Below, piece by piece: positions 40,864-51,466 of a DNA stretch of 64,000 nt. How positions within the stretch are numbered: position 1 is the first letter of the stretch; each line of letters starts with the position of its first letter. The position numbers were made by a program, and so were the translations under genes. This DNA is from CAVSIP01 sp963728075 (GTDB taxonomy: Bacteria > Actinomycetota > Actinomycetes > JAFAQI01 > DASSKL01): NCBI GenBank assembly GCA_963728075.1, contig CAVSIP010000005.1, positions 124,001 to 188,000 on the forward strand, read 5' to 3'. The notes beneath the pieces are model-generated. The model saw nothing but the letters and a program-made list of their open reading frames with translations. It did no database searches and had not been told where the DNA came from.

Positions 40864-40867
<4 letters not shown>
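38857..40867 (+). pseudogene. glgE: alpha-1,4-glucan:maltose-1-phosphate maltosyltransferase GlgE, frameshifted
   Basis: GlgE transfers maltose from maltose-1-phosphate onto alpha-glucan. The N-terminus reads MIGRIPITDVRPAVGCGRWPA, then VTATVFREGHDAVAANVVLVA. The catalytic part is in one frame: RIFRVDNPHTKPVRFWEWL (nucleophile Asp), VIWLAEAFTRPPMMHTLAKV (acid/base Glu), FTQSYTYFTWRNERWELEEYL, then SPTWGVYSGYELFEH. Shifts cluster between 38930 and 39880 and at about 40515-40610. The ATG at 38875 is an alternative start. The stop overlaps the treS GTG. Enzyme role and neighbours (treS, maltokinase, glgB) agree exactly with the GlgE pathway. Confidence 0.82.
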
Positions 40868-42545
<1,678 letters not shown>

Positions 42546-42549
<4 letters not shown>

Positions 42550-43912
42550 CCCGGCCCGAGATCCCAGGCCTGACGCCGCTCCTGCGCGAGTGGCTGCCCG
42601 AACAGCGCTGGTTCGGCGGCAAGGGCCGCCCGCTGCACGGCGTGGCGGTCGAGCAGGTGACCTGGCTCGCCCAGCAGGCCGAGCTGCGCGCAGCGCACGT
42701 CCTGGTCGGCGTCGACCTACGGCGAGGACGTCGACCGCTACCAGCTGCTCGCTCGGCCTGCGCGAGACCCTGCCCGCACGCCTCGAGCACGCCACCATCG
42801 GCGCGGCTGGGGGACGACGCGCTCGTCTACGACGCCGTGCACGACACCGACGTCACCGAGCTGCTCCTGCAGGCGCTGCGCGAGGGCGCCGACGTGGATG
42901 CGCTGCGGTTCCGCCGCCTCGACGGCGTTGCCTGCCGACGGGGAGCTGCCCAGCCGGTCGATGGGCGCCGAGCAGAGCAACACCTCCCTCGTGTTCGGCG
43001 AGGACCTCATCCTCAAGCTGTTCCGCAAGGTCAGCCCCGGGCTCAACCCCGACCTGGAGATCACCCGCGCGCTCGCCGAGGCGGGCTGCTCGGTCATCGC
43101 GCCGCCGGTGGCCTGGCTGGAGACCGAGCTCGACGACGAGGACACGACGCTGGGCATGATGCAGCCGTTCCTCCGCTCGGCCAGCGAGGGGTGGGCGCTG
43201 GCCATCACCAGCGTGCGCGACCTCTACGCCGAGGGCGACCTGCACGCCGACGAGGTCGGCGGCGACTTCGCCGGCGAGGCGCAGCGGCTCGGGGCAGCCA
43301 CGGCCGAGGTCCACACGCTGCTGCGCGAGACCCTGCCCGTCGCGACGCCGAGCCCGACGAGCTGGCATCGCTGAGCAAGCAGCTGACGGAGCGACTCGCC
43401 GCCGCGGTCGAGGTGGTCCCCGAGCTGCGCCGCACGCCCCGGCCATCGCGGCGGCCTTCGACGAGCTGGCGCACTGGAACCGGCCCGTGGTGCTGCAGCG
43501 GGTCCACGGCGACTACCACCTCGGGCAGGTGCTGCGCACGGACACCGGCTGGGTGCTGCTCGACTTCGAGGGCGAGCCGGCCCGCAGCCTCGCGGAACGG
43601 CGCGCGCTGTCCAGCCCGCTCCGCGACGTCGCGGGCATGCTGCGGTCGTTCGACTACGCAGCGCGTGAGCTGCTCGCCGATCGGGCCAACCGCTCCGATC
43701 TCGAATATCGCGCGGCCGAATGGGCAGAGCGAAACCGGGACGCCTTCTGCGACGGCTACGCCCACGGCAGCGGGAGCGACCCACGAGAGGACTCAGTCGT
43801 GCTCCGAGCGTTCGAGCTCGACAAGGCGGTCTACGAGGTGGTCTACGAGGCCCGCAACCGCCCGACCTGGCTGCCGATCCCGCTGACGTCGATCGAGCGA
43901 CTGGTGAGTTGA
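42546..43912 (+). pseudogene. mak: maltokinase (Pep2/Mak), frameshifted in its first two-thirds
   Basis: Maltokinase phosphorylates maltose with ATP to the maltose-1-phosphate used by GlgE. The cap motif LREWLPEQRWFGGKGRPL starts the protein. Then GAEQSNTSLVFGEDLILKLF (nucleotide-binding lysine region) and the catalytic HGDYHLGQVL with LLDFEGEPAR near the end are seen. Extra single bases fall near 42718, 42750, 42808, 42930, 43335 and 43445; the last 450 bases are open. The GTG start overlaps the treS stop, and its stop is one base before the glgB ATG. Confidence 0.82.
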
Positions 43913-43913
43913 C

Positions 43914-46286
43914 ATGGCACAGCCGTACGAGGACGACCGCTACGAGGCCAAGGGGAGCCCCGCCGGCAAGCCACAGAAGAAGCCCGCGAAGGCTCCGGCC
44001 AAGAAGGTGAGCGCCGAGCAGCCACCGGCGAAGAGGACGGCCGCCAAGAGGGTGGCTGCCAAGAAGACGCCCGCGAAGGAGACTCGCCCGGCGCCCGGCC
44101 TCGAGCGACGCCCCGTCCCCACCGAGGAGCTCGACCGGCTCGTCGGCGGCGCGCACCACGACCCGCACTCGATCCTCGGCGCCCACGTCCACGACGGCGC
44201 GGTCACGATCCGCGTCCTGCGCCACGGCGCGCACCGCGTCACCCTGCTGCTCGGCGACGAGCGGCACCCGATGGAGCACGAGCACGGCGGCGTGTGGGCC
44301 GTGGTGCTGCCCGGCGAGTCCGTGCCGGACTACCGGCTCGAGGTCGTCTACGAGGACGGCTACCCGCACATCCAGGACGACCCGTACCGCCACCTGCCCA
44401 CGCTCGGCGAGCTCGACCTGCACCTCATCCGCGAGGGCCGGCACGAGCAGCTGTGGGAGGTGCTCGGCGCGCACGTGCGCAGCTTCGACGGGATGGCCGG
44501 CACGGTGACCGGCACCTCGTTCGCGGTGTGGGCGCCGAGCGCCCGCGGCATCCGCGTGGTCGGCAACTTCAACCACTGGGACGGCCGCGGCCTCCCGATG
44601 CGCGTGCTCGGGAGCACGGGCGTGTGGGAGCTGTTCGTGCCCGGCATCGCCGACGGCACGACGTACAAGTACGAGATCCTCGGCGCCGACGGGGTGTGGC
44701 GGCAGAAGGCCGACCCGATGGCGTTCCACACCGAGCACCCGCCGTCGACCGGTTCCGTCGTGTTCACCGAGGACTACGCGTGGCAGGACGGCGCGTGGAT
44801 CGAGCAGCGAGCGCGCACCGACTGGCTGACCGCCCCGATGAGCGTCTACGAGGTGCACCTCGGGTCGTGGCGCCAGGGGCTGAGCTACCGCGAGCTCGCC
44901 GACCAGCTCGTCGACTACGTCCGCGAGGCGGGCTTCACCCACGTCGAGTTCCTGCCCGTCATGGAGCACCCCTTCGGCGGCTCCTGGGGCTACCAGGTGT
45001 CGTCGTACTTCGCGCCGACGTCACGGTTCGGGTCCCCGGACGAGTTCCGCCACCTCGTCGACCGGCTGCACCAGGCCGGCATCGGCGTGCTCGTCGACTG
45101 GGTGCCCGCGCACTTCCCGAAGGACGAGTGGTCGCTGGGCCGGTTCGACGGCACCGCGCTGTACGAGCACGAGGACCCGCGTCTGGGCGAGCACCCGGAC
45201 TGGGGCACGTACGTGTTCAACTTCGACCGCCGCGAGGTGCGCAACTTCCTGGTCGCCAACGCCGTGTACTGGTGCGAGCAGTTCCACATCGACGGGCTGC
45301 GCGTCGACGCGGTCGCCTCGATGCTCTACCTGGACTACTCACGCCGCGAGGGCGAGTGGATCCCGAACCAGTTCGGTGGCCGCGAGAACCTCGCCGCCAT
45401 CGAGTTCCTCAAGGAGATGAACGCCACCGTCTACAAGCGGGTGCCCGGCATCGTGACGGTCGCCGAGGAGTCCACTGCGTGGCCGGGCGTCTCCCGCCCG
45501 ACCTACCTCGGCGGGCTGGGCTTCGGCTTCAAGTGGAACATGGGCTGGATGCACGACACGCTGGAGTACGTCAACAAGTCGCCGGTGTACCGGCAGTACC
45601 ACCACCACCAGATGACGTTCTCGATGATGTACGCCTACTCCGAGAACTTCATCCTGCCGATCTCGCACGACGAGGTCGTCCACGGCAAGGGCAGCCTGCT
45701 CACGAAGATGCCGGGCGACCGCTGGCAGCAGCTGGCGAACGTCCGTGCACTGCTGGGGTACATGTGGGCGCACCCGGGCAAGCAGCTGCTGTTCATGGGC
45801 AGCGAGTTCGGCCAGGAGTCCGAGTGGTCCGAGGCGCGCTCGCTGGACTGGTGGCTGCTCGACCTGCCGGACCACCGGGGCGTGCACTCGCTGGTCCGCG
45901 ACCTCAACGCGGTGTACCGCGAGACCCCGGCCCTGTGGTCGCAGGATGCCGACCCCCAGGGGTTCGGCTGGATCGACGCCAACGACGCGGGCAACAACGT
46001 CTTCTCGTTCCTGCGCTGGGGCGCGGACGGCTCCGTGGTCGCGTGCATCACGAACTTCGCCGGCGTGCCGCACGAGGGCTACCGCGTCGGCCTGCCACAC
46101 GCCGGGCAGTGGCGCGAGGTGGTCAACACCGACGCGGACACGTACGCAGGCAGCGGGGTCGGCAACATGGGCGCCGTCGAGGCGGTGCCCGAGGAGTGGC
46201 ACGGCCAGCCCTGCTCCGCCACCCTGCGCGTACCGCCGCTCGCCACCCTCTGGCTGCACTCGCCCGGCCAGCCGCCCGCAAGTTGA
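43914..46286 (+). CDS. glgB: 1,4-alpha-glucan branching enzyme with basic N-terminal tail
   Basis: A 790-residue GlgB, which adds alpha-1,6 branches to the glucan made by GlgE. After the tail come the N1 domain (LVGGAHHDPHSILGAHVHDG), CBM48 (GTSFAVWAPSARGIRVVGNFN) and the GH13 barrel. Catalytic residues are Asp465 in DGLRVDAVAS, the Glu in VTVAEESTAWPGV and the Asp in ISHDEVVHGKGS. The first 60 residues are unusual: repeated Pro-Ala-Lys-Lys units (KPQKKPAKAPAKK, AAKRVAAKKTPAKE) like the tails of histone-H1-type proteins. The frame is intact, unlike the genes upstream. The stop codon lies within repeat copy 2. Confidence 0.96.
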   Translation: MAQPYEDDRYEAKGSPAGKPQKKPAKAPAKKVSAEQPPAKRTAAKRVAAKKTPAKETRPAPGLERRPVPTEELDRLVGGAHHDPHSILGAHVHDGAVTIRVLRHGAHRVTLLLGDERHPMEHEHGGVWAVVLPGESVPDYRLEVVYEDGYPHIQDDPYRHLPTLGELDLHLIREGRHEQLWEVLGAHVRSFDGMAGTVTGTSFAVWAPSARGIRVVGNFNHWDGRGLPMRVLGSTGVWELFVPGIADGTTYKYEILGADGVWRQKADPMAFHTEHPPSTGSVVFTEDYAWQDGAWIEQRARTDWLTAPMSVYEVHLGSWRQGLSYRELADQLVDYVREAGFTHVEFLPVMEHPFGGSWGYQVSSYFAPTSRFGSPDEFRHLVDRLHQAGIGVLVDWVPAHFPKDEWSLGRFDGTALYEHEDPRLGEHPDWGTYVFNFDRREVRNFLVANAVYWCEQFHIDGLRVDAVASMLYLDYSRREGEWIPNQFGGRENLAAIEFLKEMNATVYKRVPGIVTVAEESTAWPGVSRPTYLGGLGFGFKWNMGWMHDTLEYVNKSPVYRQYHHHQMTFSMMYAYSENFILPISHDEVVHGKGSLLTKMPGDRWQQLANVRALLGYMWAHPGKQLLFMGSEFGQESEWSEARSLDWWLLDLPDHRGVHSLVRDLNAVYRETPALWSQDADPQGFGWIDANDAGNNVFSFLRWGADGSVVACITNFAGVPHEGYRVGLPHAGQWREVVNTDADTYAGSGVGNMGAVEAVPEEWHGQPCSATLRVPPLATLWLHSPGQPPAS

Positions 46287-46297
46287 TCTGTCTCGTG
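46278..46297 (+). repeat. short intergenic repeat, copy 2
   Basis: GCAAGTTGATCTGTCTCGTG overlaps the last two codons and stop of glgB, matching copies at 22775-22796 and 49392-49413 in the core GTTGATCYGTCTCG. It lies in the 19-base gap between convergent genes. Confidence 0.5.
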
Positions 46298-46305
46298 CCG
46301 CACGC

Positions 46306-46776
46306 TCAGCCGGTCAGGAACGCGTGTGCGGCCGCGATGTCGACCGGTGAGTTGCTGATCTCGCAAGCCTGACCCTTGCGCTGCTTGGCGAGCATCACCC
46401 AGCGGTGGGTCTGCGTCCGGCTGTTGACGGTGGCCGTCGTGTCGTAGATCGCGACGACGTAGTCGTCGTCACCGAAGACCTTGACCACCTCGTTGTGCTG
46501 GGTGCCGCCGGTCAGGGTCAGCAGCTCGCCGAACATGGCCACGATCTGGTCCCAACCACGGAACGTGCCCACGGTGGGCTGACCCTCGTACCCGTTGTTC
46601 GTCCAGACACAGTCGTCGGTCATCGACGCGCGGACGGCGTCCAGGTCGGCCGCTTCGAAGGCGGCGAACGCCGCCCGCATGGTCTGCACGTTCTCGTGCT
46701 CGTCGAGCTTGATGACGCGCGGCTTCGGGATGGTGGCCACGGGGCCCCCTCGGGACGTGGTGACCCGGCGGGTCAC
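46306..46776 (-). CDS. NTF2-like (SnoaL-type) protein
   Basis: A protein of up to 156 residues with an NTF2-like fold. The helix MRAAFAAFEAADLDAVRASM is followed by DDCVWTNNGYEGQPTVGTFRGWDQIVAMFGELL, and strands include THRWVMLAKQRKGQACEI. Such proteins are ketosteroid-isomerase/SnoaL-like enzymes or ligand-binding modules. The first 10-25 residues (MTRRVTTSRGGP) look unstructured and a downstream start is possible, with MRAAF too late. Convergent with glgB. No clear operon partner. Confidence 0.72.
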   Translation of the reverse strand: MTRRVTTSRGGPVATIPKPRVIKLDEHENVQTMRAAFAAFEAADLDAVRASMTDDCVWTNNGYEGQPTVGTFRGWDQIVAMFGELLTLTGGTQHNEVVKVFGDDDYVVAIYDTTATVNSRTQTHRWVMLAKQRKGQACEISNSPVDIAAAHAFLTG

Positions 46777-46825
46777 CGGTGACGGGAGGCTCGCAGGGTG
46801 AACGCGGTTCGGCTAGTCCCCCGCC

Positions 46826-48856
46826 TCAGACGTCCCACATGACCGGGATGCGCGGGTCCGGTGCGTACGTGCAGTACGTGCCCGTGCGGATCGTCCGCTC
46901 GAGGTGTCCGGCCAGCTCCGGGTGGTGCTCGGCCACGCGGGCCATCGCGTACCGCACCGCACGCGTGACCGCGGCGCGGGCGCGCTCCGAGGTCGCTCCG
47001 GTCGGCCGGGCGCGACCGCCGATGCCGTACGCGCTCGCCAGCTCGGCGACGAGGAAGGCCCGGTCGCGGTCCGCGAGGGCTGCCCGGTCGGCGTCACCGG
47101 ATGCCTGCGCGTCCTCGAGGTCCTGCTCGACCTCCGCGAGCCGCCGGCGGTACGCCTCCCGCGCCTGGTCGTCGAGCACCGGACCGAGGTCCCGCTGTCG
47201 GCACGCGGCGGCGGCGGTCGGCAACACGCCCCGCTCGGCCGCGACGAGATCCAGCACGTGGAACTCCCGCCCCGGCTCGGCCAGCAGCCGCGCGAGGTAG
47301 CGCAGGCCCTGCAGGTCGCGCAGCAGCACGGTCCGTCCGCCGAAGGTCACCGTGCGCGTGTCGCCTTCGCAGCGGAACACCTCCCGCAGCCCGGCGTGCG
47401 GGACCGACGGCGCGGAGCCCGGCGCGGCCACCAGCACGGCACCGATCGCCGCGAGTGCCGCCTCGCCCGTGCCCTGCTCCAGCTCGGCGCGGTCCCGCTG
47501 CCCCCGGCCCCGGTACGCGGCGGCCAGCGCCACCCGCGCGGCCGCCGCCTCGTACGGCGCCTCGATGTCGCTCCACAGCGCGAGCGCCGCGTCGCACTCC
47601 CGCACGGCCGTGTCCCAGTCCGGCTCGGCGAGGGCCACCCGCCCGCGCGCGAGAGCCGCACACGCCAGCAGGGCGTGGCTGCGGAACACCTCCGCGATGC
47701 CCGTCAGCTCGTCCGCGGCGCCCCGTGCGGCGACCACGTCACCGGTGGCGAGCGCGACCTCGACGTACGCCTCCAACAGCGGGGCCCGGCGCAGCCGCTC
47801 GTTGGGCGGGCGCTCCTTCGACGGCACGTTGGCCGGCCGCTCGAGCGCGTCGCGTACCAGCGTCACAGCGGCGCCCGAGTCTCCCTGCGCGAGGCGCAGC
47901 AGTGCCAGGCCGGGCTGCGGGTCCCAGCCGTGGGTCCGCGCCGCGAGGAACGCCTCCTCCGCACCGGCGAGGTCCCCGCGTCGCAGCCGGATGGTGCCCA
48001 GCTCGGTCAGCGGCCAGCCGAACTCGCGGCGCAGCCACGGCCGCAGCTCGTCGCACGCCCGCAGGACCTCGGCCTCCGCCTCGGCGCACGACCCGCGCAG
48101 CCGCAGGATCTCCGCCCGGTGGACGCGGCACCGGCCGCTGAACCCGCCGACGGCGTTGCCCGGCCGCCAGCGCTCCATCGCCTCGGTCCACTCCTGTGCC
48201 CGGTCGTACTGGGCGAGCCCCTGCATCGCGCAGATCAGCTCGCAGTAGACGATGCCCACGCCGACGGCGTCGAGCTCACCGGACACGGTCGCCACCGCGA
48301 CCTCGTCGAGCAGCGCCAGCCCCTCGTCGACCCGGCCGTCGAAGATGAGCATCCGGGCGGCGCCCAGCCAGCCCATCGCCGCGGCCACGGGCACGTCGGG
48401 CGTACCGAGCGCCACCGCGGTCGCCGACCACTCGCGCGCGGTGACGAAGTCGCCGCAGAACAGCCGCTCGTACATCCGGACGGCGGCGAGCATCGCGTGC
48501 GTCGGGGTGCCCGCCGTCCCCTCCAGCAGGCGCTCGGCGCGCGCCAGCCAGCCGCGGACGGGAGCCATCAGTCCGGTGTCCATGAGCAGGTACATGGCGA
48601 TCGAGACGGCCGCGCCCGCCGCACCGGTGTGGTCGCCGACGGCGAGCAGCGCGGCGTGCGCCCGTTCCTGGGCGGCAACCGCCGCCTCCGGGTCGCCGGC
48701 GGCGTACGCGGCGCGGGCCAGCAGGTCGAGGTCGGCAGGTGCCAGCGGCGTACGCGCGTCCGCCTCACCCAGCAGGTCGACGGCGTCCCGCCACCTCCCC
48801 GCGGCCAGCGCGCGGGCAGCCCGCTCGGCGAGCGGCGCCACGACCGCCTGGCCCAT
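46826..48856 (-). CDS. TPR-rich protein related to LuxR/AAA-type regulators
   Basis: A 676-residue mostly helical protein. Most of it is tetratricopeptide-like Ala/Leu/Arg repeats (ARALAAGRWRDAVDLLGEAD, then LAARAAYAAGDPEAAVAAQ-type units). The C-terminal 150 residues read EGDTRTVTFGGRTVLLRDLQ and GLRYLARLLAEPGREFHVLDL, then a helical region ending RTIRTGTYCTYAPDP. That end is shared with large actinobacterial ATPase-TPR regulators, but neither the ATPase nor a LuxR HTH is present. The ATG at 48856 follows a G-rich ribosome binding site; an in-frame ATG exists at 48922. Divergent from a cupin gene. Function unproven; signal sensing is plausible. Confidence 0.65.
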   Translation of the reverse strand: MGQAVVAPLAERAARALAAGRWRDAVDLLGEADARTPLAPADLDLLARAAYAAGDPEAAVAAQERAHAALLAVGDHTGAAGAAVSIAMYLLMDTGLMAPVRGWLARAERLLEGTAGTPTHAMLAAVRMYERLFCGDFVTAREWSATAVALGTPDVPVAAAMGWLGAARMLIFDGRVDEGLALLDEVAVATVSGELDAVGVGIVYCELICAMQGLAQYDRAQEWTEAMERWRPGNAVGGFSGRCRVHRAEILRLRGSCAEAEAEVLRACDELRPWLRREFGWPLTELGTIRLRRGDLAGAEEAFLAARTHGWDPQPGLALLRLAQGDSGAAVTLVRDALERPANVPSKERPPNERLRRAPLLEAYVEVALATGDVVAARGAADELTGIAEVFRSHALLACAALARGRVALAEPDWDTAVRECDAALALWSDIEAPYEAAAARVALAAAYRGRGQRDRAELEQGTGEAALAAIGAVLVAAPGSAPSVPHAGLREVFRCEGDTRTVTFGGRTVLLRDLQGLRYLARLLAEPGREFHVLDLVAAERGVLPTAAAACRQRDLGPVLDDQAREAYRRRLAEVEQDLEDAQASGDADRAALADRDRAFLVAELASAYGIGGRARPTGATSERARAAVTRAVRYAMARVAEHHPELAGHLERTIRTGTYCTYAPDPRIPVMWDV

Positions 48857-48905
48857 GACACCCCCCGGCACGCGAACTCGCACGAGTGGCCGGGTGCTTC
48901 CGGCC

Positions 48906-48922
48906 GTGACACGGATTGTCAC
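48906..48922 (+). promoter_or_regulatory. inverted repeat in a divergent promoter region
   Basis: GTGACA-CGGAT-TGTCAC at 48906-48922 is a perfect 6-bp inverted repeat with a 5-base spacer. It lies between the TPR protein start (48856) and the cupin start (48980). Candidate operator; the 9-base core CACGGATTG recurs in the acyltransferase upstream region near 22886. Confidence 0.35.
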
Positions 48923-48979
48923 GCCTGAAGGGTGTCACCGCCAGCCATCGGCCCACGGGGCCGTAGAGGGGAGCCACCG

Positions 48980-49342
48980 ATGAACGAGCGTCTGGACGAC
49001 CTGCCGGTCGAGGTCAAGGACGGCGAGCTGGTCACGCGCTACGCCGAGTGGGGCGAGATGGCGGTCCGCTACGCGCGGCTGCCCGCCGGCGCGGACATGA
49101 CCCCCGTGCTCGAGGGCCTCCCGGGCGACCGCTGCCCGAGCCCGCACTGGGGTGTGGTCCTGGAGGGCACGATCCACATGGTCCACGCCGACGGCACCGA
49201 GGAGATTGCTCGCGCGGGCGATGCGTACCACTGGCCGGCCGGCCACACCGGCTGGACGCCCACCGGCACGGCGTTCGTCGAGGTCGGCCCGGTCGCCGAG
49301 ATGCGCGCCTTCAGCGACCACGCGAAGGCCAAGTTCGCCTGA
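48980..49342 (+). CDS. small cupin-domain protein
   Basis: A 120-residue single cupin. The beta-barrel signature includes CPSPHWGVVLEGTIHMVHADGTEE (His metal ligands) and AGDAYHWPAGHTGWTPTGTAFVEV. It starts at ATG after a GAGGGGAG ribosome binding site. Similar small cupins bind metal or sugars or act as redox sensors; the function is not known here. It is transcribed divergently from the TPR protein. Confidence 0.82.
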   Translation: MNERLDDLPVEVKDGELVTRYAEWGEMAVRYARLPAGADMTPVLEGLPGDRCPSPHWGVVLEGTIHMVHADGTEEIARAGDAYHWPAGHTGWTPTGTAFVEVGPVAEMRAFSDHAKAKFA

Positions 49343-49391
49343 GCCCGTCCCGTACCGCGCCGGGTGCGCCGTACGCGGGACGCCGTACGGG

Positions 49392-49413
49392 CCGCGAGAC
49401 GGATCAACGTGCA
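49392..49413 (-). repeat. short intergenic repeat, copy 3
   Basis: On the minus strand this reads CACGTTGATCCGTCTCGCGG, one base different from copy 1 over 20 bases. It lies 6 bases upstream of the stop side of the YbbN-like gene, in the 76-base gap between convergent genes. CGTACG-rich repeats adjoin it, as at copy 1. Confidence 0.5.
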
Positions 49414-49418
49414 GCCGG

Positions 49419-50340
49419 TCAGAACAGGGCGTTGGCGAGGGCGCGGCGGCCCTGGGCGAGGCGGGGGTCGTCGGCGTCGAGGACCTCGAACAGGGAGAGC
49501 AGCCGGGCCCGGGCCCGCTCCCGGTCCTCGCCGGAGGCCGCCCGGACAACGTCGACGAGCCGGGCGATCGCGTCGTCGACCCGGCCGGTCGCCATGTCGA
49601 GGTCGGCGACGACGAGCTGCGCATCGACGTCGTCCGGCGCGTCCGCCGCCCGCGGTCCGCGCCGCCTGCTGGTCGACGCCCTGGGTTCGCTGCAGCAGCT
49701 CCACGCGGGCCAGCGCCAGCTTCGCCGTGGCGTCACCGGGGTTGCGGGCGAGCAGCGCCTCGTACGCCGCGCGGGCGGCGTCGACGTCGTTGCGCGCGAG
49801 CGCCTGCTCGGCCTCCTGGTACGCCGGGTCGAGCTGCGGCTCGGCGGGCTGCTGGCCCTCGGCCTCGCCGCCGGCACCGACGCCGTTCGCCGCGGCCACG
49901 CGGAGCACCTCGGCGACGTACTGGCGGGCCTGCGCCTCCGGCACCGCACCCTGGAACAGCGGTACGGGCTGGCCCGCGATCACCGCGAACACCGACGGGA
50001 TGCTCTGCACCTGGAAGGCCGCGGCGAGCCGCTGCTCCGCATCGACATCGATCTTCGCGAGCACCCACGCGCCATCCGCCTCGGCGGCGAGCCGCTCGAG
50101 CACCGGGCTGAGCTGCTTGCACGGGCCGCACCACTCCGCCCAGAAGTCGATGAGCACCGGCACCTGCCGGGAGCGCTCGAGCACCTCGGCCTGGAAGGTC
50201 GCCTCCGTGACCTCGATGACGGCTCCACCCGCCGGCGGCGGCGCGCCCGCGTCACCGGCCGGCGTCGCGGGGCGCTGGGAACGCGCCTTCAGACCGGACA
50301 GGTCCACGGCGCCGGGCAGGCTGAGATCACCGGGTCGCAT
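49419..50340 (-). pseudogene. thioredoxin-domain co-chaperone (YbbN/CnoX-like), one frameshift
   Basis: A thioredoxin fold followed by TPR repeats. The CxxC motif is Cys71-Gly-Pro-Cys74 in FWAEWCGPCKQLSP; the TPR-like part starts at AYQEAEQALARNDVDAARAAYE. A single extra G near 49650 (GCGGGCGGCG where GCGGCGGAC is expected) breaks the frame after QQAARTA. The sequence resumes in another frame as DAPDDVDAQLVVADLDMATG and ends RRALANALF. With that base removed it is a normal protein of about 306 residues. Relatives hand oxidised or unfolded proteins to chaperones. ATG at 50340. Confidence 0.85.
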
Positions 50341-50414
50341 GCGCACCCCTCTATTACAACCCGGCGGCGGACGCACGGCACGTGCGGGCACCTCTCGGAT
50401 GTGAGGATGGGGCG

Positions 50415-50773
50415 GTGGCCGACCCGGAGAACGTCCTCGGCCCGTCCTTCGCCGAGCTCGCCGCGGCCCGGTACGGCGGTCGGACGGTGGCGGACACGTA
50501 CGACACCGTCTGCCACCTCGCGGTACGGCTCATCGACGGCTGCGACCACGCCGGGGTCACCGAGCTCCGCCCGGACCGCACGCTGCACACCCTCGCCGCC
50601 TCCGACGACGTCGCCGCCAGGGTGGACCGCCTCGAGTCGGAGGTCGAGGAGGGCCCCCGTCTCGACGCCATGCTCGACGAAGCCTGGCAGCACGACCCGG
50701 ACAGCACCTCAACCGCAAGCTGCGCGACGTCGCGGACGAGGTGGTCCGCCGGCACGAGGACCGGCGCGGCTGA
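50415..50773 (+). pseudogene. collapsed GAF-ANTAR protein gene
   Basis: The reading frame starts at a GTG (50415) after a GGATGGGG site and encodes about 95 residues of a GAF domain (VCHLAVRLIDGCDHAGVTEL, then VDRLESEVEEGP). At about 50694-50702 it jumps, out of frame, to HLNRKLRDVADEVV, the conserved end of an ANTAR RNA-binding domain, stopping at 50773. Most of the GAF core and nearly all of ANTAR, about 120 codons, are absent. A CAGCAC hexamer occurs on both sides of the junction (50688-50693, 50702-50707), as expected for deletion between short repeats. As read, the frame runs into the phosphatase gene to 50870. Confidence 0.65.
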
Positions 50774-50791
50774 GCGATCGGTAGCGAGCGG

Positions 50792-51466
50792 TCAGCCGCC
50801 GGGCGCCTCCAGCAGCGCGGTGCGCAGCGACGCGAGGTCGTCCGCACCGACCCCGAGGTCGCCGAGATAGGTCTGCGCCGACCCGTACCGGTCCGCCAGC
50901 CCGTCGAGGAAGCGGTGCATCACGCCGTCGTGCACGGGCGGCTCGGGCAGTGCCTCCCGGGTGCGGACGTAGTCGGCCTCGATCGCGTCCCGCGGCACCC
51001 CCAGCACGGACAGGAGCAGCGCGGCAAGCACCCCGGTCCGATCGCGGCCGGCCATGCAGTGGAACACCGCCGGGTAGGTCTCCTCCTGCCCGAGCAGGCC
51101 GAACACCCGGCGGATGCTGTCACGCCCGAGGTCGGTCATCTCCAGGTAGATGCCGGCGACGCGGTCGGGGTCGGCCCACGACGCCTCCCCCACCCAGTGC
51201 CCCGGCACCTCGAGGAAGATCGGCGCGTGGACGTGCCGCGGGGCCCGCGCGAGCTCGTACAGCGCGCCCGTCCCGTGCTCGTCGAGCTCGAACGGCGCCC
51301 GCAGGTCGATCACGGTCGTGATGTCCAGGCCGCACACGCCGGCGGCGTCAGCACCGGAGAGATCGTGCAGGCCGCTGCTGCGGAACAGCCGGCCGCGACG
51401 GACGACGGCACCCTCTGCGGTGCGCAGCCCCCCGAGGTCACGGAAGTTCGGACAGGTCGCGAACAC
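50792..51466 (-). CDS. tyrosine/dual-specificity protein phosphatase
   Basis: A 224-residue protein tyrosine phosphatase. It begins NFRDLGGLRTAEGAVVRRGR, typical of the bacterial MptpB/Siw14-like PTPs. The P-loop is HCMAGRDRTG (Cys137, Arg143), followed by LLSVLGVPRDAIEADYVRTRE. The Asp-containing DLRAPFELDEHG loop is also present. The GTG start at 51466 overlaps the stop codon of the icmA-like gene by one base, so both are co-transcribed. Targets may be phosphotyrosine or phosphoinositides; none is indicated. Confidence 0.88.
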   Translation of the reverse strand: MFATCPNFRDLGGLRTAEGAVVRRGRLFRSSGLHDLSGADAAGVCGLDITTVIDLRAPFELDEHGTGALYELARAPRHVHAPIFLEVPGHWVGEASWADPDRVAGIYLEMTDLGRDSIRRVFGLLGQEETYPAVFHCMAGRDRTGVLAALLLSVLGVPRDAIEADYVRTREALPEPPVHDGVMHRFLDGLADRYGSAQTYLGDLGVGADDLASLRTALLEAPGG

